This document shows, in pieces, positions 10,959 to 20,572 of a stretch of 31,062 nt of DNA; positions within the stretch are counted from its first letter, which is position 1, and every line of letters begins with the position of its first letter. Source of the DNA: Porogramme epimiltina. Its lineage: Eukaryota > Basidiomycota > Agaricomycetes > Polyporales > Polyporaceae. The notes beneath the pieces are model-generated. The model searched no databases. It was not told the origin of the DNA and saw nothing but the letters and a program-made list of their open reading frames with translations. The stretch spans positions 1 to 31,062 of the forward strand of contig FTLJ01000797.1 in the NCBI GenBank assembly GCA_900155495.1, in the 5' to 3' direction. Made by a program: the position numbers and the translations under genes.

Positions 10959-12519
10959 TCAAGCATCAAAGCGCTCGAGTTCAGCCTCCTCTAGAGAACC
11001 CTCGCCGTTCGTCCGCTTGAATACCTCCAGCTTCCCATCGCGACACACCAAACTCAACCGCGCGTCCTTCCCGAACGAGGTCGCGAGCGCCTGTATCTCG
11101 CGCAAGACCGCAACGAGCTGCCTGAACGCCCGCTGGATGCGCGGGCTCTGTTCTACGGCGCGCAGCTCCGAGGTGCCGAGCTTGCGCTGGATCATCCGCT
11201 CGAAGGTCCCGCGGTCGTGCACGGCGAGGAAGATGTTCGGAGTGTACGACAGGAAGAGTTGGGGGTATTGTTCGGTCCAGTCGAACTCGTCGATGTACCG
11301 CACCGAGCGCGTGGTGACCTCAATGGTATCCGACTGAGGGACGATAGTGCCGGCGCGGATGACGTTGATATCTGTTATACTTTCGCTCGCGGGGTCCTCT
11401 GGAGAGCTTGGCGAGGAGACATCGAGCTCGGACATCATGTTCGCGAGATTGTCGTCATTGGCCGTCTTGGGTTCGGACAACGCGAGAGTCGTAGTTCCGT
11501 TGGCCGCGCGGGAGGTGGTGGCCTCTGGTTGGGGTAGGCACGCGTCTACTTCGCAGCGCACGACGAGCTTGAGACCACCCATGTCCTGTGTGTGGCATGT
11601 ATGGTATACATGAGAATCACGATCTCCGTAACATGCAGGTTGGATACTCACATAGGTCACGATACGGTGATGCCCCGTACTACGCAGACATCCCTTCGCT
11701 GGACGCGTACTCTCCTGCTCGAAGTTGAGTCCGCACCCTGAGCGTGGTGGCTGAGCTAGCTCGCGCGTCCGCTTTTCCCACCGATGGAGGAGCACCGTTT
11801 TCCGCCCTCCAAGCTGGAAGTCGATTCTGAAGTCTCTCAGGGCGGCTTCGCGCGCCGCAACGAAAGACAGCCCAGCTTCCTTGCTAGGGTCTGAGGAGCC
11901 AGCGACAGCGCCGTTGTTTGCTGGTACCTCAGGGTTTTGAAGCCAGCGTAAAAGCTTGCGGAGATTGTTCCTGTCAGTGACGACGTCGACGGAGGACCAA
12001 TCGACGGAGACATCCGTGTGTTCTTCAGCCACGACGTCAGCAGCGCGGAAAAGGGGTAGGAGGCAGGATGCAAAGGGCCCCATCCGGAAACCGTTCTGGT
12101 CGATAAGACGCACTCCGTGGTCGAATGGCACTCTGTAGGGGAACTGGCGATCAAGCCATTCCGGAGGAGACCCTGCAAGGTAGATACATGAGGAGGCGAC
12201 GTAGCACGAGGTAGAATGGGAAGATAGAATGCTCACCAGGAACAATGATAGTGGGATGAGGCGCGCCTTCCCAGTTGTAAGATCCGACGTACTCGACATT
12301 CTCCGGCTTGATTGGATTTTCGGTGCTGGCGCTTACTATGGGCCTTGCGATAGTGCGCACGGCGTCAGCTTCTAAGCCCTCAATGATATCGCGATCACTT
12401 GGGAGAAAGGGGCGTGAAGACCGTCGTCTGCCGTTATTGTCATAGCCAGAGTATGGGCCATGGCCATTTCGAGGGCGGTGGGAAGACCCCATAGGCGAAC
12501 CGGAGTAATAGTGAGCCAT
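10959..12519 (-). CDS. Conserved fungal protein with DXO/RAI1-like decapping nuclease motifs
   Basis: Three exons, read right to left: 12519-12237, 12172-11652, 11585-10959; 476 residues. Introns are 64 and 66 nt, GT-AG. The ATG was chosen because a TATA box sits 62 bases upstream. I recognise a fungal family whose members, as I recall, are often labelled geranylgeranyl pyrophosphate synthetase; I see no aspartate-rich prenyl synthase motifs here. Instead the order of motifs matches DXO/RAI1 nucleases: a VTDRNNLRKLL segment (159-169) like the VTWRG..TKLL region, GLNFE (242-246) like GYKFE, EVD (280-282), then EVT (357-359) where DXO has ELK, and a following W..Q segment (371-374). Known DXO/RAI1 proteins remove non-canonical RNA caps. 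The Lys-to-Thr change makes activity uncertain. The N-terminal 40 residues are Gly/Ser/Arg-rich and probably disordered. The gene itself is well supported; the function is inference. Confidence 0.82.
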
Positions 12520-12580
12520 TTCTCGCTCCGCAGTCCAAACTGGCAAGGGGGGATGAGGATGGCCAAATGATGGGCAAGGG

Positions 12581-12589
12581 TATTTTATA
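12581..12589 (-). promoter_or_regulatory. TATA box of the DXO-like gene
   Basis: On the minus strand TATAAAATA lies 62 bases upstream of the chosen ATG at 12519. The spacing is what a short leader would need. It argues against the longer open frame that starts at 12669. Confidence 0.6.
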
Positions 12590-14161
12590 GACCTCAGGTT
12601 CTGCAGCACAGTTTGTTCGGATGTGCGGTGAAAGGTGCCGCAGAGTCCCTCGAACGTTTGAAGGTCCAAGAAAGCTTATGTTGCGAACACTAGCTGCATG
12701 GTACAAAACGTGACTTAGCTCGCTGGTGATCATGAAAATAATGAACTTTAAAGTCCCCTGCGCAGCTGAAAAGAAATAAGGCATAGTAGGGAAACATCCA
12801 GGCGCACATTATCACAATGACCTCCAGCGTCAAGCTAGCAGAAACACGATGAGATCCGGTGCGTCATATCCGATACACCACTCAACCGCAGAGGACCTGC
12901 GGTAGTAACTGAAACACGGAAGTCATCCTTAAACCGCAGCCACATCACCTGAATATACCCATGTGATGCTTGAGCTGCCTGTTCTGACTGCTGCCCCCTT
13001 CAATGCCACCTCATAGGCCCTTCGGCTGCGGCAGAGCCAGCGGCGAAGTTTGCGTTCAAGTTTGACATCGCTTCTTTGTCTCGCCTCGAATTTGTGACTG
13101 CCTGGCCGAGAGAGCGAGTCTACCCCTGAGATAAGGCCGGTGGGCGATCTTCATAAAAGCTCCGTATATAGGTCACTGAGGTAAGAAGTTGTGTAGCGTT
13201 GGCGGCGAAGTTGCGCTCGGAAGTTATTGTTGGTGGACGAATTTGTCGTGCTTGATGATGCCGTAGCGAGCGCCATCAATTACCGCATTTGGAAAATCAC
13301 GTGCTGCACCTTTCGCAACATCATCTTCAAGCTTTCGGATCCTGTACATACTGATACCACTACGTACATCTTCTGCCTCACTTTCATAAGTCCACGGTTG
13401 CGTACCTTATCTCCCCTCCGCGAAGGTCTCTACCATCCTACCAGATCTAGCTCTCAATGGGATGGGACATGGTACAGGTATGCTCACGTTTCCAGGTACC
13501 CCAGCTTTGCAGTATTAATATAAAGCACCGTTGACGATCAGCTCAAGTCGGATTCGAACATCTGGCCTGTTTATGATCACATCCTCCATGGAGGTACAAT
13601 CCACTGCAAAACTAAAGCATACTGTTTCAGCCTGTACGGCGGTGGGAGAGAAGCGGTGCTAATGACGAGCATATTTCAGCGCCGCAGCTTCTCCCTCAGG
13701 CCTCAGTATCCCACAACGCATGTACAACAATACTTTAGCAACGGGGTTCCCCAAAACACGCTTTCATCTTAGGCCCGGCACCAAGCTCCGCCTACACCGA
13801 GGCAGTACAAGGCGCCAGTGATGACCACGGTCACGAGAGCAGTCCTCTCCGACCGGACGATTCATCAGCATCACGATGCGCAGAGATGTGGGAGGCGGCG
13901 GAGGCGATGTACTCCTCCGGCCTCGTCTCTGTATCGAGGTCTCGCATCATGGCTATCAACGACGCATTCAACCAGCCAAAACATGGCTACGATGCGCCAG
14001 TGATGTAAACCTCCAGGAACCAGCCTCGTCCTCTCTAGGCGGGCGAGGTGAGGGGCCGCCGCCAGCGCGCGAGCGCGGGGTAGGCAACCTGTGCTTCTCA
14101 TCTACCCTCGCACACGCAAGGCTGTGAATGCTTACCCCTTGAACCATCCACGATTTTCCGG
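12590..14161. other. Divergent intergenic region, no gene seen
   Basis: Region between the divergently transcribed DXO-like and chitinase genes. A TATATAG at about 13165 on the plus strand is followed by an open frame at 13227-13523, but that frame begins with TTG, shows no family motif and is probably spurious. Otherwise nothing is visible beyond short open frames. Confidence 0.45.
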
Positions 14162-14168
14162 TATAAAA
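14162..14168 (+). promoter_or_regulatory. TATA box of the chitinase gene
   Basis: TATAAAA lies 136 bases before the chitinase ATG at 14298 and is followed by a CT-rich leader. It is the best-formed TATA element on the plus strand of this window. Confidence 0.6.
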
Positions 14169-14297
14169 AGTAGAGGATGTGCAGAGGTGAATCCTCACCC
14201 CTCCACTTCATTACTTACTTTCGTTCTCACATTCTCAAGTCCGCTAGTCGGCTTTTCTTCTTCGTCGTTCACGCTTTTTATTCTTCACGTCCTAGCG

Positions 14298-15370
14298 ATG
14301 TTCTCCCTCCCTCGCATGATCTCTTCCGTTTCGGTTGCACTGGTGCTGGTCTCCGTGAGCAGCGTTCTCGCTGTTCCTGTTCCCGAGGCCGCGCCTCTCA
14401 CGTCACGTGCCAACGCCATCCCGAGCCCGGCGTTCGTTGTCTACACGGATAGGTTTGTAGATGCGAACGTCCTTCCTCCAGCCACCTCCCTCGCTGTGAG
14501 TGATCATCTTTCCATCACGTACGCTCACCGCTGACTTCCTGGAACACAGGGTTGGAACGTTGTCAACCTCTCCTTCCTCACCCTCGCTGGTGCCCTCGAC
14601 CAGGCTCTCGCTTACGCCAACCTACCTGCTGCCCAGAAGGCAGCGAAGAAGGCTGAATACGCTAAGGCGGGTATCAAGATTGTCGCCTCTGCCTTCGGCG
14701 AGACCGACCAGCCCACTACCTCGGGAGCGGACCCCGTCGGCACCGCGAACACGATGTCCAAGTTTATCCTTGACAACAAGCTGGACGGGATCGACGTCGA
14801 TTACGAGGACCTGACGGCGATGAACAAGGGTGACGGCGCTGCGGAGAAATGGGTGTCGACATTCACGCAGACGCTGCGGAAGAAGCTGCCGCAGGGCCAG
14901 TTTATCCTGTCGCACGCGCCGCTTGCGCCGTGGCTGTCGCCGAACCAGCAGTTTGCAGCTGGGGCGTACGTGACGATCAACAAGAACGTCGGCTCTTTGA
15001 TCGACTTTGTAAGTCGTCCAACGGTGCTTAGCCTCGTCGCTCACGCTGACCCGCTATGCAGTACAACATCCAATTCTATAATCAGGGCCTGTACGAGGAC
15101 TGCGCAGGCCTCATCACGAAGGCCGGAGCGCCGTTCACGGGATCTGCGCTTCTCGAGATCCCGAAGCACGGTTTCAAACTGAACAAGCTCGTAATCGGGA
15201 AGCCTGGTGGTGCGAGCGATGCGACGAACGGGTTCATCGCCCCTGCGACGCTCGGCAAGTGCGTCGAGCAGGCTGCAAAGGCCGGCTGGAAGGGCGGGAT
15301 CATGGCCTTCCAGTTCCCCAACGCGGACGCTGCGTGGATCAAGGCGGCGAAGGGCTCTGCGTTCAAATAG
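14298..15370 (+). CDS. Secreted GH18 chitinase or endo-beta-N-acetylglucosaminidase-like protein
   Basis: Three exons: 14298-14495, 14550-15008, 15062-15370; 321 residues; introns 54 and 53 nt, both phase 0. A signal peptide is evident: a hydrophobic stretch at residues 9-25 ending in VLA before VPVPEAAP. The GH18 active-site motif DxxDxDxE is intact as DGIDVDYE (D145, D148, D150, E152); E152 is the expected general acid of substrate-assisted catalysis. Further family features are the strand NVVNLSFL (about 69-76), KIVASAFGE (109-117), and YNIQFYNQ (220-227), which usually supplies residues contacting the N-acetyl group. There is no chitin-binding domain or GPI signal, so this is the compact single-domain type common in mushrooms. 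Possible roles are wall remodelling, nutrient recovery or N-glycan cleavage; the sequence does not separate them. Confidence 0.93.
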
Positions 15371-15710
15371 ATGCATCACGATTAGTGGCCCAAGGCTCGC
15401 CGATGACGATGACGACAAAGCGGATGATCATGCTCCCCGGTGGAGATTTAACGACGAATCACGCCCTATGCCTATGTGTACTCATGATAGTAATACAATG
15501 AACGTGCTTTTGGGGGTCACGTTAGGTGTGCGCGCGCTCTCTTCTGATTAGCGAGGCGTGGTAGCACTATAAATAAAACTCACTTGAGGTACCTCCTCCC
15601 ACAAGCGTCGTCGTCTCAGTTACACCGCCCCAATCTCTCATAAGCTACACGCGATATCGACAGGTACATGTTGATATGCCCATATTTCGCGCTCTCCCCG
15701 TTGGTAGAAG
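15371..15710. other. Convergent 3' regions of the chitinase gene and SDR copy A
   Basis: Two 3' ends meet here. TATAAATAAAA at about 15569 contains AATAAA and could serve as a poly(A) signal for the chitinase gene. No further gene is visible. Confidence 0.35.
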
Positions 15711-16750
15711 CTAGGCCTCCAGGCCCTCCGACCACGTCTCGTATTGATCCAGATTCCCCGCGACTACCACCAACTTCTTCCGCATGTGGGCAATGGCGTC
15801 TCTTCCCACAGCCAGCCGCAAGGGCGGATCCTGAAGGCCAGCGACACGATGGAGAAGCTCAGCAGACTTCTTGGGGTCTTTCCAGTCCCCATCGAAAACA
15901 TTGTTGCGGAAATAGGTAGTCGGGACGTTAGGGTTATGTGCGTATGCAGGGTGCGGCTCGGGCCATGCTTGCTCGGCGTTCTCGATTATTTGAGTTTTCA
16001 TGAGCCCAGGCTCAATGATCGTGACCTGAGGGACAGCCAGTATATGCCACGTTCCGTACGTACAAGACAGAGAATCAAACACACCTTGATGTTCCATGCG
16101 GGATCCAACTCCATAGCAAGCGACTCTGTCATCCCCTCGACGGCTAGATGCGATGTCAATGCTCGAGAGGTGTGCAAAGAGACGAAGGGCATTGCGTACC
16201 AAATTTCGAAGCTCCGTAGAGACCAGATGCAATATAGCCTGCAAATCCGCCTTGTGATGACACTTGCAGGAGACGTCCGCCAACATCGGGGGGGTTGCAC
16301 TGCCGGAAGAAATTCATGGCTGCCCTCGTGACGGAGAGGGTACCCCAGAAGTTGGTTTCGAACAAAGCACGGGCTTCTTGGTCGGGCGTGCTCTCGACCT
16401 CGCCAATGAAGAAAACCGCCGCGTTGTTGACTACAACATCAATCCTCCCGAACGCGTCCTTGGCCTTGGCGAAAGCTTCGTCAATTTGTGCTGGCTTGGT
16501 GATGTCGAGAGGGAGGGCGAGAATGCGACTAGGGTACTTCTCAGCTAGGTCCGCGAGTACTGAGGGCTTGCGCAACGTTGCGACCGCGACTTCTCCGCGT
16601 TCGAGGACGAGTTCGGTTAGAGCTCGCCCTAGTCCGGTGGACGTTCCAGTGACTACGGAGAAGATTAGCGATCCTACACGAGCTCTAATTCTGAATATGA
16701 TGATGTTACTTACTGAACCACACCCGTGGGCTTGCAGTGGGAAGTTCCAT
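15711..16750 (-). CDS. Classical short-chain dehydrogenase/reductase, tandem copy A
   Basis: NAD(P)(H)-dependent SDR of unknown substrate. Four exons, right to left: 16750-16714, 16652-16200, 16143-16085, 16025-15711; 287 residues. Introns are 61, 56 and 59 nt, all GT-AG. The TGTSTGLG cofactor motif (residues 14-21) is made by joining exon 1 (VWF) to exon 2. The NNA strand motif lies near residues 88-90, a Ser in QVSS near 145, and the catalytic Tyr158 and Lys162 in YGASK. The PG motif (IIEPG) follows intron 3. The tail shares PPLRLAVGRDAI and YETWSEGLE with copies B and C. The start matches B and C in distance to the Rossmann motif and has a TATATAA box upstream. It is the left member of a head-to-tail triplet. 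No biosynthetic partner gene is adjacent, so the substrate cannot be inferred. Confidence 0.92.
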
Positions 16751-17605
16751 GTCGGCTGGATGGCGGTGTGGGTGCTTCGGAGGATTCTGGAGCCAAGAGG
16801 AATCGGCTGGGTCCATTATATACAATGCACTCGGAGCCGTGCCTGAATCGGAAATCGTGAGCCTAATCCTTAGGAGGACAGAATGCGAACTTGGTTTTGG
16901 AGGCACAAAGGCATTGAAACGGAAAGCTGTTGATGTTAGTAATATCTAGTGCATAGCTAGTTTCTTTATGGCCCCAAGAGAACATGCCGTTTCTTCAAAT
17001 GACGGGCTTCGTCATCACGGCCACCGGGGTAGACAAAATCAAGGCCAATGATCGCCGTAGCTCCGGTGTTGCACCACCGGCAGAATGCAGATGACGACAA
17101 GTCGCGGTCGGAGTTTCTTTCTTATGTGCTACTTCAGCTAAACGCCGATCGGGCTGAGTCACCGCTACCGGTCTGTCGAGAACGTGAACTTCCGGATCCA
17201 TGGGAACGCATGAGACGCACTGTCGCACATACTTGGTGGTATATTTCGTGTGATGTAGCAATCAATGGGATAGAAACTTCCATCGACAGTAGTAGTACAA
17301 TGAGCAGGATAGGCGGTACTAACTCGCGTGAGTCAAGTGGAACAACGGGGCGGGATAATCATTCTCATGTGGCCGGGTACCTATTCGCAGCGTAAAAAGA
17401 TAGTATCAGCACCGTCCCCGTGTGAGAGCGAGTTTTGAACACCACCTTAACAGTGCTAGCGAAACCGGCCTCGGCCAACCATGCTGCATCCTGATGTTTG
17501 AGAGCTCGGACAAATCGGAATGTAGCAGAATCACGTCACGAGAAAGCATAGCAGTGATACGCGAGCATAGCGCAAACTTGTTTAAATCTATGCGGAATGG
17601 GGAAA
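16751..17605. other. Spacer between SDR copies A and B
   Basis: 855 bases that must hold the promoter of copy A and the terminator of copy B. Apart from the TATA-like box near 16816 I see no gene or repeat. I could not see clear similarity to the equivalent spacer between B and C, although the lengths are nearly the same. Confidence 0.4.
16816..16822 (-). promoter_or_regulatory. TATA box of SDR copy A
   Basis: TATATAA on the minus strand, 66 bases upstream of the ATG at 16750. The spacing matches that of the DXO-like gene's TATA box. Confidence 0.5.
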
Positions 17606-18663
17606 CTATATCTCCAAACCCTCCGACCAGGCCTCGTACTCGTCTAGATCTTGCACGATATCTGCGACCTTCTTTCTCATGCCAGAGATGGCATCGCGAC
17701 CCACGGCGAGGCGAAGCGGGGGATTCGGGAGGACCGCGACTCGATAAAAGAGTTCGACAGACTTCCGTGGGTCCTTCCATTCGGCAACTACGTCGCCCCT
17801 CGCCCGCCATTGCGTGATAGGCAGGTTAGGGTTGCTGAGGTATGCGGGGTGCGGTTGAGACCAGGTCTGCTTGAACCTCAGGGGCGTATCGATGAACCCA
17901 GGTTCAACGATGATTAGCTGTAACAATGAGAGATAGAACTGCATTAGCACGCTAGTACTTCGAGTCGGACCACTGTTCACCACGCACTTTGATATTCCAC
18001 GCTGGGTCCAACTCCGCCGCGAGTGTTTCCGTGATTCCTTCGAGCGCTGTTTGAACAGCGTTATTTAGAGTTTCGTAAGGAGGTTATGATAGAGCTCACC
18101 AAATTTAGAAGCCGTATAGTATCCGGCGCCAGGCAGCCCGACGAACCCGGCAAAAGAAGACATCTGCAGTATGCGACCTCCTACTCCCGGGGGATTGACC
18201 TCTCGGAAGAATTTGATGGCTTCTTTCGTGACCGATAAGGTGCCCCAAAAGTTGGTCTCGATTATCGCGCGGGCATCGCTGGAGTCTACGGTTTCCACCT
18301 CGCCGAGGGTGCTGATGGCAGCGTTGTTTACTACGATGTCGATCCTCCCAAACCTCTCCTTTGCCTTCGTGAATGCGTGAGAGATTTGCTCCGTATCGGT
18401 GATATTGAGGGGCAGGACGAGGAGAGTCTCGTGGTACTTAGCCGCAACCTCGTCGATGTCCGAAGGCCTGCGTAGAGTTGCTACGACAAGCTCTCCGCGC
18501 TCCAAGAGGACTTCTACGAGTGTGCGGCCGAGGCCAACAGATGTTCCCGTGACTGTAGCAAGAGGAAAAGTGAATTGAGTGCCGGGTGGAGAAGGAGTGG
18601 TAGCGGTGAAGGCAGGAAAAACGCACCGAACCAAACTTTCGGGCGTTCCTCAGAGGCCGGCAT
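17606..18663 (-). CDS. Classical short-chain dehydrogenase/reductase, tandem copy B
   Basis: Paralogue of copies A and C. Four exons, right to left: 18663-18627, 18552-18100, 18046-17988, 17917-17606; 286 residues. Introns are 74, 53 and 70 nt, all GT-AG. Exons 2 and 3 have exactly the same lengths (453 and 59 nt) as in A and C. Motifs: TGTSVGLG (14-21), NNA (88-90), Ser145, Tyr158 and Lys162 in YTASK, and VEPG after intron 3. One difference is LPLNIT at 59-64, where A and C have LPLDIT. This Asp normally contacts the adenine ring in classical SDRs, so cofactor binding might differ. The gene looks intact. The exon 1 ATG gives MPASEERPKVWF, equivalent to the other two copies. Substrate unknown. 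Confidence 0.92.
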
Positions 18664-19537
18664 GGGGTGTTATGGTTTCCCGAGGTGTAGCTTCTGAAGG
18701 GCCGTGGACACTTGACCGTGCGTATAAGTACCTCCCACGACAATCGCCGCATAATGACACCGGGAGCCCATGCGGACGTTTTCGTGGCTGTCATTTGAAA
18801 ACTATGTAAGAAAAGTGCCATGTTGGGAGATATGAAGTAAGCACCTACCCTCAAGTACACAGTAACGCCGTCAATTTGGCTCGTCCACGGACCACACGCC
18901 ATACAGGGGTCTATGGAAGGGAGCATGACCTTTGAGTTGGCACCAGACTGGTGCCACGCTTTCCGCACCATCCCGATGTCTGACTCACGTTTATCGGAGT
19001 TATCTCTCAGCAGAACCACATAGAGAATGATGGGAACTCACAAGCCTCGAGGCGGCGTAGTATGCTTGAGTTGTGCTTGAGTGTTGTTGTAAGTTGGGTC
19101 TAGCGACGACTTGGACTTGAAGACGTTCTCGAAACTTGAGTTTGCATGAGCAGCCAATGCGTATTATGGAAGGCACAAGCACTCACGGAAGCTCATACGT
19201 GTTGAGCCTCAACGGAGATGGACCAGCATGGCTGCCACCTGAGACTTCTGGGACAACTGGGGAGTATGCGGTGATGGTGTTCCGGAAAAGGGCAAGGACA
19301 CCGCCAGAGCGCCGAATAGCCGGAAGCTTACGTATTCAAGATGGGTAAGCGGATAAAGACGACGTCACCTCATGAGCGAATGGTGTTCTTCATGCTTTAT
19401 GCTGATTCGTCGTGCAAATGGGCCAGCAGAGACCTTGTGATCGTCGGAAATGGTTCGTAGTAGCAATTTCCAGCTTCGATTCCGGTGTCGGACGTCAGCG
19501 TCAGATCATTATGATTTTAGGCTCTGGTCTCTAAACA
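18664..19537. other. Spacer between SDR copies B and C
   Basis: 874 bases with no supported gene. A minus-strand open frame from 19019 crosses into copy B's first exon in another frame. It contains SIDPCMAC, which resembles the C-terminal Cys motif of hydrogenase or complex I large subunits, but nothing else in it fits that family. Confidence 0.4.
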
Positions 19538-20572
19538 TTAGATCTCCAAACCCTCTGACCAAGTCTCGTACTTGTCCATCGTCTGTGTGAGATCCAGAAC
19601 CTTCTTCCGCAAAGCTGAAATTGCATCACGGCCAACCACGAAGCGGAACGGAGGGTCCGGGAGGCAGGCCACTCGATAGAAGAGCTCCACGGACTTCCTG
19701 GTGTCCTTCCACTCCACCGCGAAATCGCCATTGCGCTGTTTCGTGGTAGGGAGGTTTGGGTTGCTGGCGTAGGCGGGGTGGGGCTCTGATAGCGTCAGTG
19801 CTACTTTGGATAGTGCTTGACTTTCGATGTAACCCGCTTCGATGAGAATGATCTATTCTCACTATCAGCACGACAACACCACAGCGAAGAGGAGGGCAAA
19901 ACGAGCCTTTATGTTCCACGCCGGATCGAGCTCCATGGCGAGTGTTTCTGTCATGCCTTCGAGAGCTACGATCGGAATGTTAGCTGGAGTTTGAACGCCT
20001 ACACAACGTGTTCATTACGAACCAAATTTCGACGCCACGTAATGACCTGCGCCAATGAAGCCGACTAGTCCCAGCATCGAGGACATTTGTACGATCCGGC
20101 CCCCCACTCCGGGTGGATTAACCTCTCTAAAGAAGCTAATGGCTGCTTTTGTCATCGACAGGGTCCCCCAGAAGTTTGTTTCGAATATAGAGCGTGCGAC
20201 ATTGTCGGAGACGCTCTCTATCTCGCCAAGCGTGCTGATCGCGGCGTTGTTGACTACGATGTCGATTCTCCCAAACGTCTCCTTCACTTTCGCGAACGTC
20301 TCGGAGATCTGTACAGGGTTCGTAATGTCGAGAGGGAGGACGTGGAGCCTGTCGGGGTACTTCGCAACGAGATCATCGACATCGGAGGGCTTTCGAAGCG
20401 TCGCGATCACAATCTCGCTACGCTCCAAGATGAATTCTGCGAGGGCGCGTCCTATCCCCGCAGAGGTCCCTGTGACTAGATTATCCCCAAGACGCGTGAG
20501 CAAGTTACTCAGGGAACTCATGAACTACGCACTGAGCCAAATCCGGGGGTTTGCAGCAGTTGAGGATGGCAT
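19538..20572 (-). CDS. Classical short-chain dehydrogenase/reductase, tandem copy C, with a GC-AG intron
   Basis: Third SDR of the triplet. Exons right to left: 20572-20533, 20475-20023, 19965-19907, 19852-19538; 288 residues. Introns 1 and 2 (57 nt each) are GT-AG. Intron 3 (19853-19906, 54 nt) starts with GC: the conserved AAG end of exon 3 is followed by GCTCGT, and reading through meets a stop, so splicing is required. Motifs: TGTSAGIG (15-22), NNA, Tyr159 and Lys163 in YVASK. The usual EPG after intron 3 is EAG here, followed by ESQALSKVALTLS, unlike A and B. The C-terminal half otherwise keeps HPAYASNPNLPTT, WKDTRKSVELFYRVA and YETWSEGLEI. It is probably a working gene with a rare splice type, but the altered donor together with the PG-motif change could also mean early decay. 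Confidence 0.85.

Noticed and set aside
12237..12669. Longer N terminus for the DXO-like protein beginning at 12669
   Set aside because: The TATA box at 12581-12589 lies inside that extension, and the extension reads as low-quality protein; the ATG at 12519 fits the promoter.
13227..13523. 98-codon plus-strand frame about 60 bases after a TATATAG
   Set aside because: It starts with TTG, not ATG, and shows no family motif, signal peptide or codon-like composition.
18890..18960. SIDPCMAC on the minus strand, resembling the C-terminal cysteine motif of NiFe hydrogenase or complex I large subunits
   Set aside because: The surrounding translation has no other feature of that family and no exon series, and the frame overlaps copy B's first exon out of register. 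A short chance match is more likely.
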